Assembly: GCA_902494625.1 (NCBI GenBank)
Contig: CABUUB010000060.1
Span: 1-10,788 of the forward strand
Source of the DNA: an uncultured Collinsella sp.
GTDB taxonomy: Bacteria; Actinomycetota; Coriobacteriia; Coriobacteriales; Coriobacteriaceae
Direction of reading: 5' to 3'
DNA: 10,788 nt
The position numbers and the translations under genes are program-made. Positions 1 to 6,743 of this stretch are shown one piece after another (position 1 is the stretch's first letter; every line of letters starts with the position of its first letter). The notes under the pieces are model-generated. The model did not search any database. It was not told the DNA's origin and worked only from the letters and a program-made list of their open reading frames with translations.

Positions 1-52
1 GCCGAGAGTACTGCGGGGTCAGCCCGTGGGAGGCCAGGGCGCCGCTGACCGG
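1..52 (+). rRNA. rrf: 5S ribosomal RNA gene, 3' part only
   Basis: The first ~52 bases match the 3' half of bacterial 5S rRNA: the GCCGA..GTACTGC segment, a helix IV hairpin (GCGGGGTCAGCCCGTG), then GGGAGGCCAGGGCGCCGC, which aligns base for base with the loop E/helix IV/loop D region of E. coli and Mycobacterium 5S. The 5' half and the partner strand of helix I lie left of the window, so the exact 3' end cannot be fixed by pairing and may be a few bases either side of 52. It is presumably the last gene of a 16S-23S-5S operon (inference), and the terminator just downstream supports this. Confidence 0.88.
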
Positions 53-82
53 TGGACGGCACCGAGCCGCCATCGAACTTGG

Positions 83-114
83 AAGGGGGAGGCCTCGCGG
101 CCTCCCCCTTTTTT
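83..114 (+). terminator. Rho-independent terminator of the rRNA operon
   Basis: A perfect 12-bp stem (AAGGGGGAGGCC, 83-94, with GGCCTCCCCCTT, 99-110) encloses the tetraloop TCGC and runs straight into six T (109-114). It lies about 30 bp after the 5S end. On the minus strand only two T follow the stem, so it is a poor terminator for the facing gene. Confidence 0.93.
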
Positions 115-127
115 GCGTTTAAGGGCG

Positions 128-180
128 TAAAGGACTCAATTACACTAGACAATCTTATTGTTTTTGGTATTGAGCCTTTA
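128..180. repeat. Bulged inverted repeat overlapping a stop codon
   Basis: TAAAGGaCTCAAT (128-140) pairs with ATTGAGCCTTTA (169-180) over 12 bp with one bulged A at 134. A smaller hairpin, ACAAT-CTT-ATTGT (149-161), nests inside. The right arm contains the stop codon of the minus-strand gene (178-180). It may act in 3'-end formation of that mRNA, but no clear T-run follows the stem on the minus strand, so it is not called a terminator. Confidence 0.4.
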
Positions 181-645
181 TTTAAAGAAAATAAATCGAA
201 TAACAAGGGCAACTGCTATGGCCACAATGATCAAAAGCAGGATTGTCAGTCGATGCTGCTTGCGTCGTTTACTTGACGAAACGAAGATTGATTTTCCCTG
301 TTTTGGTGTTTCGAGATAGCGAGCCGAATGCGTCAAGGTTTGCTTTGGTCGAGGACCTCTTTGTTGATTGGCGGCGGATGCTTTCAGTGGCTCCTCACTA
401 GCTGCGCTGTTTTTAGATAATGGTGCGTCTTTCAGATATACAGGGTCTCCCGAGGCGACGCCCATATGTTTACGTCCCGTTTGGGCATCCTCGAGTGTTT
501 GATATCGATTTCTCGTCACATACTCGGGCTCCGGATCATTAATGGGCTCTTGCGAGATGTGGGGGCGATGGAACCGTGGCGGCTGCGTGGAAGTATCTTC
601 CCCCTGCGTCGGCATAAACATTTTGTTCTGGTTTTGGTCGTCCAT
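178..645 (-). CDS. Hypothetical tail-anchored membrane protein
   Basis: A 155-residue protein with no family that I recognise. Residues 1-125 are polar and rich in Pro, Gln, Ser, Thr and charged residues with little hydrophobic content, and look disordered. A basic patch KRRKQHR (126-132) precedes one strongly hydrophobic segment (about 133-152), and the chain ends three residues later. There is no N-terminal signal sequence. This is the layout of a tail-anchored protein with its N-terminal part in the cytoplasm (inference). The start at 645 has AAAGGG four bases upstream and a candidate -10 TACAAT about 40 bases upstream. The gene converges on the rRNA operon and is divergent from hsp20. The reading frame ends cleanly against the membrane segment, which argues against a chance ORF. 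Role unknown; a septal or secretion accessory protein is possible but unsupported. Confidence 0.72.
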   Translation of the reverse strand: MDDQNQNKMFMPTQGEDTSTQPPRFHRPHISQEPINDPEPEYVTRNRYQTLEDAQTGRKHMGVASGDPVYLKDAPLSKNSAASEEPLKASAANQQRGPRPKQTLTHSARYLETPKQGKSIFVSSSKRRKQHRLTILLLIIVAIAVALVIRFIFFK

Positions 646-684
646 GATGCCCTTTAGCTCGTTACCAACAACGTGTACGCGCTC

Positions 685-690
685 ATTGTA
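685..690 (-). promoter_or_regulatory. Candidate -10 (TACAAT) for the tail-anchored gene
   Basis: TACAAT on the minus strand with 39 bases between it and the start codon at 645. No convincing -35 lies 16-19 bp upstream. The same hexamer occurs at a similar distance before four other genes in the window. Confidence 0.35.
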
Positions 691-791
691 AGCCCCTTGT
701 TATTTGTAGCTGGGGACATACTCGGTATTTAAGCTCTGGTTCAAAGAACCTTAACCTTACTAAAACCTGAGTCATACACACTTAGATATGC

Positions 792-858
792 TTATAGTAC
801 TGGACTCAAAAAACTTTATAGTCGATGTATATATAAGCACTGTGTGGGCATATATAAG
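792..858. repeat. Short direct repeats in the AT-rich gap upstream of hsp20
   Basis: The 276-bp gap between the divergent tail-anchored gene and hsp20 is much richer in A+T than the surrounding genes. It holds two copies of TTATAGT (792-798, 816-822; 24-bp period) and two of ATATATAAG (829-837, 850-858; 21-bp period, about two helical turns). These may be activator or repressor sites or duplicated promoter elements for hsp20. No canonical -35/-10 pair, CIRCE element or correctly spaced HAIR (HspR) operator was found. An isolated ACTCAA (804-809) and CCTGAGT (766-772) resemble HAIR half sites but lie about 31 bp apart instead of 7. Confidence 0.4.
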
Positions 859-921
859 AGCGTCAAAAGAAGCCCCAGTCACCTAGAAGATGGCTCGGCA
901 GTCCTAAAAGGAGTGGTAAAC

Positions 922-1353
922 ATGGCAAGCATGGTTCCTTATCGTTCGGTTTTTGGCGTTCGTCCTTCTGCTAGCTCGCTGTTCGATCTGTTTGATGATA
1001 TGACCGACCTTGCAAACAACTCGATTGCTTCCAAGGCGTTTCCCGTTGACGTTGAGGATAAGGGCGACGGCTATGAGGTCAAGGCCTATCTGACCGGTGT
1101 CGCCAAGGACGATATCGATGTCGAGCTCAATGAGGGCCGTCTGTCCATTAGCGTGAATGTCGAGGAAGACGAGGAGAACGAGGGCAAGAACTTCCTGCAG
1201 AAGGAGTTCAGCTCGTACAGCGCGACGCGTGGCGTGTATCTAAAGGACGCTTCGAGCGAGGGCCTCTCGGCTAAGTACGCTGACGGCATCCTGACCGTTA
1301 CGGTTCCCAAGATCGTCGAGAAGAAGAACGTTACGAAGATCTCCATCGACTAA
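922..1353 (+). CDS. Small heat-shock protein, Hsp20/alpha-crystallin family
   Basis: A 143-residue ATP-independent holdase chaperone, which binds unfolding proteins in the cytoplasm until ATP-dependent chaperones or proteases take over (family knowledge). The alpha-crystallin domain spans about residues 41-130, from FPVDV to the signature ADGILTVTVPK (120-130, the A-x-x-x-x-G-x-L core). A C-terminal I-x-I anchor (I140-S-I142) is present and is used in oligomer assembly. Length is typical. The reading frame is open back to a GTG at 844, but I chose ATG 922: it has AAAAGGAG (906-913) eight bases upstream, and the added 26 residues would be encoded by AT-rich upstream DNA with no SD. It stands alone and is closed by the hairpin at 1380-1427. 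Heat control is likely, but the operator is not identified. Confidence 0.95.
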   Translation: MASMVPYRSVFGVRPSASSLFDLFDDMTDLANNSIASKAFPVDVEDKGDGYEVKAYLTGVAKDDIDVELNEGRLSISVNVEEDEENEGKNFLQKEFSSYSATRGVYLKDASSEGLSAKYADGILTVTVPKIVEKKNVTKISID

Positions 1354-1379
1354 CTTCGTTGGTGTTCTGCGCTATTAAA

Positions 1380-1427
1380 AGACAGCAAAAGGGGCTGGGA
1401 AGCGATTCTCGGCCCCTTTTGCTGTCT
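1380..1427. terminator. Bidirectional terminator between hsp20 and the MBL gene
   Basis: A perfect 16-bp stem (AGACAGCAAAAGGGGC, 1380-1395, with GCCCCTTTTGCTGTCT, 1412-1427). The 16-base interval between the arms can itself fold into GGGAA/TTCTC pairs (one G-T wobble) capped by GCGA, a GNRA tetraloop. For hsp20 the TTTT lies inside the 3' arm after GCCCC. For the minus-strand gene the stem is followed by TTTTAATA (complement of 1380-1373). It serves two convergent genes whose stop codons are 82 bases apart. Confidence 0.82.
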
Positions 1428-1435
1428 AGGACAGT

Positions 1436-2245
1436 CTATTGAATGGTCGCCGGCTGATACTGACTCGCAGGGCGTATCGAGAGTTTTCGCGATCCTTGGA
1501 GAAGAGTTGCGGAGCTGCCGACCTCGTCATCCAGGGTTGCGGCCAGAGCTTTGGCATAGCTTTTGACGGTAAGGCTCGGACGATTGTTATCTTGGCTGAT
1601 ATGCATGGCAATGAGCTGTTCGGTGCGATCGGTAACAAGTTCGCGCGCGGCTTCGGCTGCTTGGCCATTGGAGAGGTGTCCCCTTGCAGACAGGATGCGC
1701 TCCTGAAGAAAGCGGGGATATTCTCCCTCGCGTAGCATGGTCACATCATGGTTGCTTTCGAGCGCGAGGACTCGACAATCTTTGAGGGTGTTCATGGCTT
1801 GGCTCGATAGCTCTCCGGTGTCGGTGGCAAAGCCGATGGAATCATCGAGGGCGTCGAATCGATAACCGACTGGATTGATGACATCGTGTGATGTTGAGTA
1901 GGTTTGCACGTGGATGCCGGCAATGGACAGGGCGTCGCCGGGATCGAATTCCTCGACAGGCAGATGAGAAAGATTTTCTTTGTTCGAAAGAGTGCCCCTG
2001 CTGGCAAAGAGGGGGCCGTGCCAGTGCTTGCACCAGACATCGAGGCCCTTGATGTGATCGCTATGCTCATGAGTAATGAGAAGAGCCGAGACGTTGTCTG
2101 TCGAGAGCCCCAGTTCTGCCATGCGCTTTAATGTCTCGCGGCGAGACAGTCCGTCATCGACCATAATGAGCCCCTGCGGGCCCTCGATGAGTGCGCAGTT
2201 GCCTTTAGAGCCACTGCCGAGGATATGAAGGTGCAGACGAGACAT
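1436..2245 (-). CDS. walJ: MBL-fold metallohydrolase, WalJ/YycJ type
   Basis: A 269-residue metallo-beta-lactamase-fold protein. It opens with the YycJ-type strand and loop LGSGSKGNC (9-17), then VDDGLS (29-34), the metal-binding HEHSDH (59-64) followed by IKGL, a later FATDTGE block carrying a metal-ligand Asp, the GHLSNGQ segment, and MHISQDNNRP near the C-terminus. These match the WalJ/YycJ family, thought to be a cytoplasmic metal-dependent nuclease or hydrolase; the substrate here is unproven. The family usually has IDAGLS where this protein has VDDGLS. The frame is open up to 2326, but that would run 33 bases into tilS on the other strand. ATG 2245 gives the family's expected N-terminus, though its SD is weak. 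In Bacillus walJ sits in the walRK operon; here it is alone, divergent from tilS by 48 bp. Confidence 0.9.
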   Translation of the reverse strand: MSRLHLHILGSGSKGNCALIEGPQGLIMVDDGLSRRETLKRMAELGLSTDNVSALLITHEHSDHIKGLDVWCKHWHGPLFASRGTLSNKENLSHLPVEEFDPGDALSIAGIHVQTYSTSHDVINPVGYRFDALDDSIGFATDTGELSSQAMNTLKDCRVLALESNHDVTMLREGEYPRFLQERILSARGHLSNGQAAEAARELVTDRTEQLIAMHISQDNNRPSLTVKSYAKALAATLDDEVGSSATLLQGSRKLSIRPASQYQPATIQ

Positions 2246-2259
2246 AAGATTCCAAAGGA

Positions 2260-2265
2260 TACAAT
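2260..2265 (+). promoter_or_regulatory. Candidate -10 (TACAAT) for tilS
   Basis: TACAAT lies 28 bases before the tilS start, inside the only 48 bp between two divergent genes. The -35 position would fall within the first codons of the MBL gene and is not consensus. Weakly supported as a single site; stronger as part of the TACAAT set in this window. Confidence 0.35.
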
Positions 2266-2293
2266 GGGTGCGAACGAATAGAGGAGGAAGCAA

Positions 2294-3832
2294 ATGCCTA
2301 CGGTATCTCAGCATTATGGACACCATGCCGTGCCTGGGGCAGTCGATGAGACCCGGACGAGGCAGCAGGCTGCTCCTGTCGTGCTCATGGTATCAGGCGG
2401 CGCGGACTCGACGGCACTGCTTCTTATGGCGTGCACATCAAAGCTGGATATCCAAGACGGACGCGGTGTTGCCCCCATTGCTCGCGAGCGCCTGCATGTG
2501 CTGCATGTAAACCATCATCTGCGCGGCAAGGCGTCCGATGGCGACGAGGCCTTTGTGCGTGAGCTCTGTGCGAAATATGGTTTACCGCTGTGCGTGGAGC
2601 ACGCTTATTTTGATGGGGAGTCGGGCAATATTGAGGCCGCGGCCCGCGAGGTGCGCTATGCCGCGGCGCGGAGGTATGTTCGCGAGCTCTGCGCCCAGAC
2701 GGGGGCACCGCGAACGGCGGCTCGTATCTGCACCGCGCACACGTCTTCGGACCGCGCGGAAACGTTTTTGATGAACGCGATTAAGGGTTCGGGGCCCGCT
2801 GGCCTATCGAGCATTCCTCGCCGGAGGAATATCGTGGTGCGTCCCTTGCTCGACCTAACTCATGGCGAGCTCGTGGGCTATCTGCAGGTACATGGTCAGC
2901 CGTGGCGTGAAGACGAGAGCAATGAGGATATCTCGTATCTGCGAAACTACGTGCGCCATCGAGTGATGCCGGTGGTGGCGCAGCGCAACGCGAGCGTCTG
3001 CAAGACGATTGGCGCCGCCTGCGAGATCTTAGGCGATGAGGACGCGTTTTTGTTTCAGCTTTCGGCGCAGGCGTTTCGAAGCTGCCTGCGTAAGGAGGCG
3101 GCGGGCGCGCTGGTGCTCGATGCCAGGCGCCTTGCTGCGGCCGAGGTGGTAATCGCGCGGCGCATCGTGCGACTGGCGATTAAGCGCATCGATCCGGACG
3201 CTCGTCCAGAGATGCGACATGTGGAGCGAGTCCTTTCCTGCGTTGCCGAGGGCGCCGGCTCGGTCACGCTTCCGGCGGGGATTGACGCACGCGTTGAGTT
3301 TGGCATGCTGGCGTTTAAGGCGCCGGCGGCTCGCGAGGGCCTGGTCGCGGACTGGGTTACCGTACCCGGTCGTTTGCCGTTGGGCGGGGGACGTATGCTG
3401 GTCACAGAACCGATGGCCGTTGAGCCGGGATGCGATATCGTGCGCCGCGCCCGTGAGCTTGCGGCTGCCGGGGAAGTGACAGCTTTGGTAGACGCGGCTG
3501 CCTTGGGTTTTGCCGACAGCGATAGTGAGCGGATCCTGGCGGGCTCGCGTGGCGAGATCCCTGTCGAGGCGCGATTGGCGCGCCTGTGGGTGGACGGTCC
3601 CGCACCGGGAGACGTGATGTGCCCGTTAGGGATGAGTGGCCGAAGCAAGAAAGTATCCGACTTGCTAGGCGAGGCTCGCATTCCCGTTTCCGAGCGCGCC
3701 GGCGTGCCCATGGTGAGGACGGCGCCGGGAGGTGCCGTGGTGTGGGTCGCCGGAGTTCGCGCGGACGAGCGTTTTAAGTGCACGGCCGCAACGCGCGTGG
3801 CATATCTGCTTCGTGTGGTCGATGCGGAATAG
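2294..3832 (+). CDS. tilS: tRNA(Ile)-lysidine synthetase
   Basis: A 512-residue enzyme that attaches lysine to C34 of the CAU-anticodon tRNA(Ile) using ATP, changing its identity from Met to Ile; essential in most bacteria (family knowledge). Seen here: the PP-loop SGGADS (34-39), HVNHHLRG, NIEAAAREVRY, the loop around H149 followed by ETFLMNAIKGSGPAGL, and a C-terminal TilS domain with RSKKVSDLLGEARIP then VWVAGVRADERF. Length is somewhat above Bacillus TilS (about 470). A strong SD AGGAGGAA (2282-2289) lies just before ATG 2294. Odd point: the usual HH/HT-x-DDQAET loop reads HTSSDRAET (149-157), losing the first Asp and the Gln. It heads the tilS-hpt-ftsH cluster, a gene order conserved in many Gram-positive bacteria. 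Confidence 0.95.
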   Translation: MPTVSQHYGHHAVPGAVDETRTRQQAAPVVLMVSGGADSTALLLMACTSKLDIQDGRGVAPIARERLHVLHVNHHLRGKASDGDEAFVRELCAKYGLPLCVEHAYFDGESGNIEAAAREVRYAAARRYVRELCAQTGAPRTAARICTAHTSSDRAETFLMNAIKGSGPAGLSSIPRRRNIVVRPLLDLTHGELVGYLQVHGQPWREDESNEDISYLRNYVRHRVMPVVAQRNASVCKTIGAACEILGDEDAFLFQLSAQAFRSCLRKEAAGALVLDARRLAAAEVVIARRIVRLAIKRIDPDARPEMRHVERVLSCVAEGAGSVTLPAGIDARVEFGMLAFKAPAAREGLVADWVTVPGRLPLGGGRMLVTEPMAVEPGCDIVRRARELAAAGEVTALVDAAALGFADSDSERILAGSRGEIPVEARLARLWVDGPAPGDVMCPLGMSGRSKKVSDLLGEARIPVSERAGVPMVRTAPGGAVVWVAGVRADERFKCTAATRVAYLLRVVDAE

Positions 3833-3893
3833 CGTCCCACGCCAGCTATTCTGTGCGACGTTGACGGTATTCCCGCGCTGATGGCGTACGGGC

Positions 3894-3923
3894 TGGAAAA
3901 TATACCCCGTGCGCTGCTAGAAT
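3894..3923 (+). promoter_or_regulatory. Candidate promoter for hpt-ftsH
   Basis: TGGAAA (3894-3899, 4/6 to the -35 consensus), an 18-bp spacer and TAGAAT (3918-3923, 5/6 to the -10) lie in the 147-bp gap between tilS and hpt, leaving a 5' leader of roughly 50 bases. No terminator was seen after tilS, so hpt-ftsH may also receive read-through from tilS. Confidence 0.42.
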
Positions 3924-3979
3924 GTGAAGTTCGCGTCCATACGGCGGTGTGTGGGCGATAAGCACAAGAAAGGGTTGTC

Positions 3980-4528
3980 ATGGCTTCTCAACATCCGGAT
4001 ATCGAGAAGGTTCTGTTCACGCAGGAGGATATCGACGGTATCGTCTCTCGCCTGGGCGAGGAGATTACGCGCGACTACGCGGGTAAGGATCTAGTGCTGA
4101 TTGCGGTCCTGCGCGGCGCCGTGGTCTTTATGGGCGACCTGATGCGTAAGATCGAGCTGCCGACCAACATCGATTTCATGGCTGTTTCGAGCTATGGCGA
4201 CGGTGTGAAGTCCTCGGGTATCGTGCGTATCATTAAGGACCTGGATATCGACATCCGCGGTCGCGACGTGCTGATCGTCGAGGACATTCTGGACTCGGGC
4301 CTGACGCTCAAGTATCTGATGAAGAACCTCGAGAGCCGCAAGCCCGCTTCTCTGGAGGTCGCCGCCTTCCTGTGGAAGGACGTTGAGGACCGCGTCTCGG
4401 CCATCACGCCCAAGTATGTTGGAACCCATTGCCCCGATGCCTTTGTGGTGGGCTACGGCCTCGACTATGCCGAGCGCTATCGTAACCTTCCGTATCTGGG
4501 CATTTTGAAACCGGAGGTTTATTCGTAA
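3980..4528 (+). CDS. hpt: Hypoxanthine-guanine phosphoribosyltransferase
   Basis: A 182-residue cytoplasmic purine-salvage enzyme that joins hypoxanthine or guanine to PRPP, giving IMP or GMP plus pyrophosphate. The type I PRTase fold is clear: the early LRGAVVFMGDL loop, the mobile-loop region VSSYGDGVKSSG, and the PRPP-binding motif VLIVEDILDSG (97-107) with the Glu101-Asp102 pair. VGYGLDYAERYRNLPYLG at the C-terminus is typical of bacterial Hpt, and length is normal. GAAAGGG precedes ATG 3980. The stop is one base before the ftsH start, and the ftsH SD lies inside the last codons, so translation of the two is probably coupled. In Bacillus and Listeria, Hpt and TilS act together as regulators of ftsH; whether that holds here is unknown. 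Confidence 0.96.
   Translation: MASQHPDIEKVLFTQEDIDGIVSRLGEEITRDYAGKDLVLIAVLRGAVVFMGDLMRKIELPTNIDFMAVSSYGDGVKSSGIVRIIKDLDIDIRGRDVLIVEDILDSGLTLKYLMKNLESRKPASLEVAAFLWKDVEDRVSAITPKYVGTHCPDAFVVGYGLDYAERYRNLPYLGILKPEVYS
4513..4517 (+). promoter_or_regulatory. ftsH ribosome binding site inside hpt
   Basis: GGAGG lies within the last codons of hpt, 12 bases before the ftsH ATG at 4530, a rather long spacing. With the single-base gap between hpt and ftsH it suggests translational coupling. Confidence 0.65.
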
Positions 4529-4529
4529 G

Positions 4530-6671
4530 ATGCCCGACGACCGTAACGATAACAATTCCCAGACTCCCCGGGAGCCTAAGATCCCGGGGATGCCCGGAGG
4601 CAAGAAGCCCACGCGTACGGGCTGGCTGTATTTTATTTTGGCTTGCGCGCTTCTGGGCTACGCCTTCTTTAACATGGGCTCCGGCTTTGCCAATTCCAGC
4701 AATACCGTTAAGCTCGCGACGAGCGAGATGGTGAGCGCCATCAAGCAGGATCGCGTCGAAGATCTGACCTATACGGTTCAAGACGGAAGCGTGACGGGTC
4801 ATTACTGGAAGACGAAGAAGGACAAGGGCGATACGAGCGAGCTCAAGAGCTTCTCCTCGACCTATGTCGGCTCCGATTCGCTTGCCGAGCTCATGGCGGA
4901 GCATCCCGATACCAAGTACATCGTCAACACCAACGATCCCGATTTTTGGGGCGACTTGGCGATGAGTGTGCTTCCGACGATTGCCCTTATCGCCATCATG
5001 TTCTACTTTATGCGCCAGATGATGGGCGCCAACAACAGGAACATGCAGTTTGGCAAGACCAACGCCAAGACCAACGAGGCCACACGCCCCAAGGTCAAGT
5101 TTGAAGACGTTGCCGGCGTGGACGAGGCAGTCGAGGAGCTCGAGGAGATCCGTGACTTTTTGAGCGATCCGGATCGCTATCGCAAGCTGGGCGCCAAGAT
5201 CCCGCGTGGCGTGTTGCTGGTTGGCCCTCCGGGAACCGGTAAAACGCTGCTGGCCAAGGCCGTTGCCTGCGAGGCGGGCGTGCCGTTCTTTAGCATCTCG
5301 GGTTCCGACTTTGTCGAGATGTTTGTAGGTGTCGGCGCCAGCCGTGTGCGTGACCTCTTTAAGGAGGCCAAGTCCCAGGCCCCGTCGATCATCTTCATCG
5401 ATGAGATCGATGCCGTGGGACGTCAGCGCGGAGCTGGCTTGGGCGGCGGTCACGACGAGCGCGAGCAGACGCTCAACCGGCTGCTGGTCGAGATGGACGG
5501 TTTCGAGGAAAGCGAGTCGGTCATCCTGATCGCCGCGACCAATCGCCCCGATATTCTGGACCCGGCATTGCTGCGTCCCGGCCGTTTTGACCGTCAGGTT
5601 ACGGTCGACCGTCCGGATGTGAAGGGCCGCGAGCAGATCTTGCGCGTGCATGCCGAGAACAAGCCGATGGACGAGGACGTTAAGTTTGAGAAGCTCGCCC
5701 AGATGACCGTTGGCTTTACCGGTGCCGACCTGGCGAACTTGCTCAATGAGTCTGCACTGTTGGCTGCTCGCCGCCATCGTTCCGTGATCTCGATGGACGA
5801 GGTCGAGGAATCGATGGAGCGCGTGATTGCCGGACCGCAGCGCAAGGGTCGCGTGATGACCGAGGCCGAGCGCACCACGATTGCCTACCACGAGAGCGGT
5901 CACGCTTTGGTGGGCCACATCCTGGAGCACTCCGATCCGGTTCATAAGATCTCGATCGTCAGCCGCGGTCAGGCCCTGGGCTACACGCTGCAGCTTCCGC
6001 AGGAGGACCACTTCCTCAAGACCAAGAACGAGATGCTCGACGAGCTTGCCGTGTTCTTGGGCGGTCGCGTTGCCGAGGAGCTCATGTGCGATGACATCAC
6101 GTCGGGCGCGAGCAACGACCTGGAGCGTGCGACCAAGATGGCGCGCGAGATGGTTACGCGTCTGGGCATGAGCGAGGAGCTGGGCACGCAAGTGTTTGGC
6201 GAGGCGCAGCATCAGGTGTTCCTTGGTCGCGATTACGCCGATCACCAGGATTACTCCGAGGAGACGGCACGCCGCATCGATATCGAGGTTCAGCGCATCA
6301 TGCGCGAAGCCCATCGTCGTGCGGTCGAGATTTTGGATGCCCGTCGCGATCAGCTCGATCTGATGGCGAAGGTGCTGCTTGAGCGCGAGACCGTCGAAGG
6401 CGACGCCGTGAACGCCCTGCTCGACAACGAGTGGAATGCCTACCTTGAGCGCGAGGGCGATATCCTGGCGGCCAAGGAGGAGCGCAATGCCAAGGCGGCC
6501 GGCATGCCGACCAAGAAGCGCGCGCCTCGCATGAGCGAGGAGGAGCTGGCGGCTGATGCCGCGGCCTTTGCGCAGGCGGCCATGCAGGAGGATGCCGAAG
6601 CCGCATCCGATGATGCTGACGATGACCATGCCGTCGTCGATGCCGATGCCGACACCGACGCCGACAAATAG
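4530..6671 (+). CDS. ftsH: ATP-dependent zinc metalloprotease FtsH
   Basis: A 713-residue membrane-anchored hexameric AAA+ protease that degrades misfolded membrane proteins and selected cytoplasmic regulators. Order: short cytoplasmic N-terminus, TM1 (about 32-49), a small extracytoplasmic domain, TM2 (about 144-165), then the AAA module with Walker A GPPGTGKT (232-239), Walker B FIDE (D291, E292) and the second region of homology ending LRPGRFDRQ with the arginine finger. The protease domain has the zinc motif HESGH (454-458) and the third ligand D530 in SGASNDLE. All key residues are intact. It is longer than E. coli FtsH (644) because of a C-terminal tail rich in Ala, Asp and Glu, ending in Asp-Ala repeats. 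A perfect 9-bp hairpin lies within codons 12-20. It is the last gene of the tilS-hpt-ftsH cluster. Confidence 0.97.
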   Translation: MPDDRNDNNSQTPREPKIPGMPGGKKPTRTGWLYFILACALLGYAFFNMGSGFANSSNTVKLATSEMVSAIKQDRVEDLTYTVQDGSVTGHYWKTKKDKGDTSELKSFSSTYVGSDSLAELMAEHPDTKYIVNTNDPDFWGDLAMSVLPTIALIAIMFYFMRQMMGANNRNMQFGKTNAKTNEATRPKVKFEDVAGVDEAVEELEEIRDFLSDPDRYRKLGAKIPRGVLLVGPPGTGKTLLAKAVACEAGVPFFSISGSDFVEMFVGVGASRVRDLFKEAKSQAPSIIFIDEIDAVGRQRGAGLGGGHDEREQTLNRLLVEMDGFEESESVILIAATNRPDILDPALLRPGRFDRQVTVDRPDVKGREQILRVHAENKPMDEDVKFEKLAQMTVGFTGADLANLLNESALLAARRHRSVISMDEVEESMERVIAGPQRKGRVMTEAERTTIAYHESGHALVGHILEHSDPVHKISIVSRGQALGYTLQLPQEDHFLKTKNEMLDELAVFLGGRVAEELMCDDITSGASNDLERATKMAREMVTRLGMSEELGTQVFGEAQHQVFLGRDYADHQDYSEETARRIDIEVQRIMREAHRRAVEILDARRDQLDLMAKVLLERETVEGDAVNALLDNEWNAYLEREGDILAAKEERNAKAAGMPTKKRAPRMSEEELAADAAAFAQAAMQEDAEAASDDADDDHAVVDADADTDADK
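4565..4590 (+). repeat. GC-rich hairpin in the start region of ftsH
   Basis: TCCCCGGGA (4565-4573) and TCCCGGGGA (4582-4590) are perfect 9-bp inverted arms around an 8-base loop, starting 35 bases after the A of the ftsH start codon. It lies in coding sequence for the polar N-terminal residues, so it may simply reflect Pro/Gly codons, or may affect early translation or mRNA stability. Confidence 0.6.
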
Positions 6672-6683
6672 TCTTTGTGGCGA

Positions 6684-6720
6684 AAGCCTCTGCGGGGAAA
6701 CCTGCGGAGGCTTTTTCTTT
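6684..6720 (+). terminator. Rho-independent terminator after ftsH
   Basis: A 13-bp stem with two G-T wobbles (6684-6696 with 6701-6713) is capped by the tetraloop GAAA and followed by TTTTTCTTT. It starts 13 bases after the ftsH stop codon and closes the tilS-hpt-ftsH cluster. Confidence 0.9.
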
Positions 6721-6743
6721 TGAGCGATATGGGGCCGTCTGTT

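Noticed and set aside
766..809. HAIR (HspR) operator upstream of hsp20
   Set aside because: The two half-site-like motifs are about 31 bp apart instead of 7 and match imperfectly.
844..921. A GTG-started N-terminal extension of Hsp20
   Set aside because: No SD, AT-rich non-coding character, and ATG 922 has a strong SD.
2246..2326. A longer MBL protein starting at 2326
   Set aside because: It would overlap the tilS start and SD on the other strand and add 27 residues before the conserved family N-terminus.
3055..3981. A 308-codon minus-strand frame over tilS
   Set aside because: Rich in Ser, Thr, Arg and Pro with no motif, and antisense to conserved TilS domains.
6639..6668. Short tandem array considered as CRISPR or VNTR
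   Set aside because: It is an in-frame Asp-Ala codon run at the end of ftsH, too short and without spacers.
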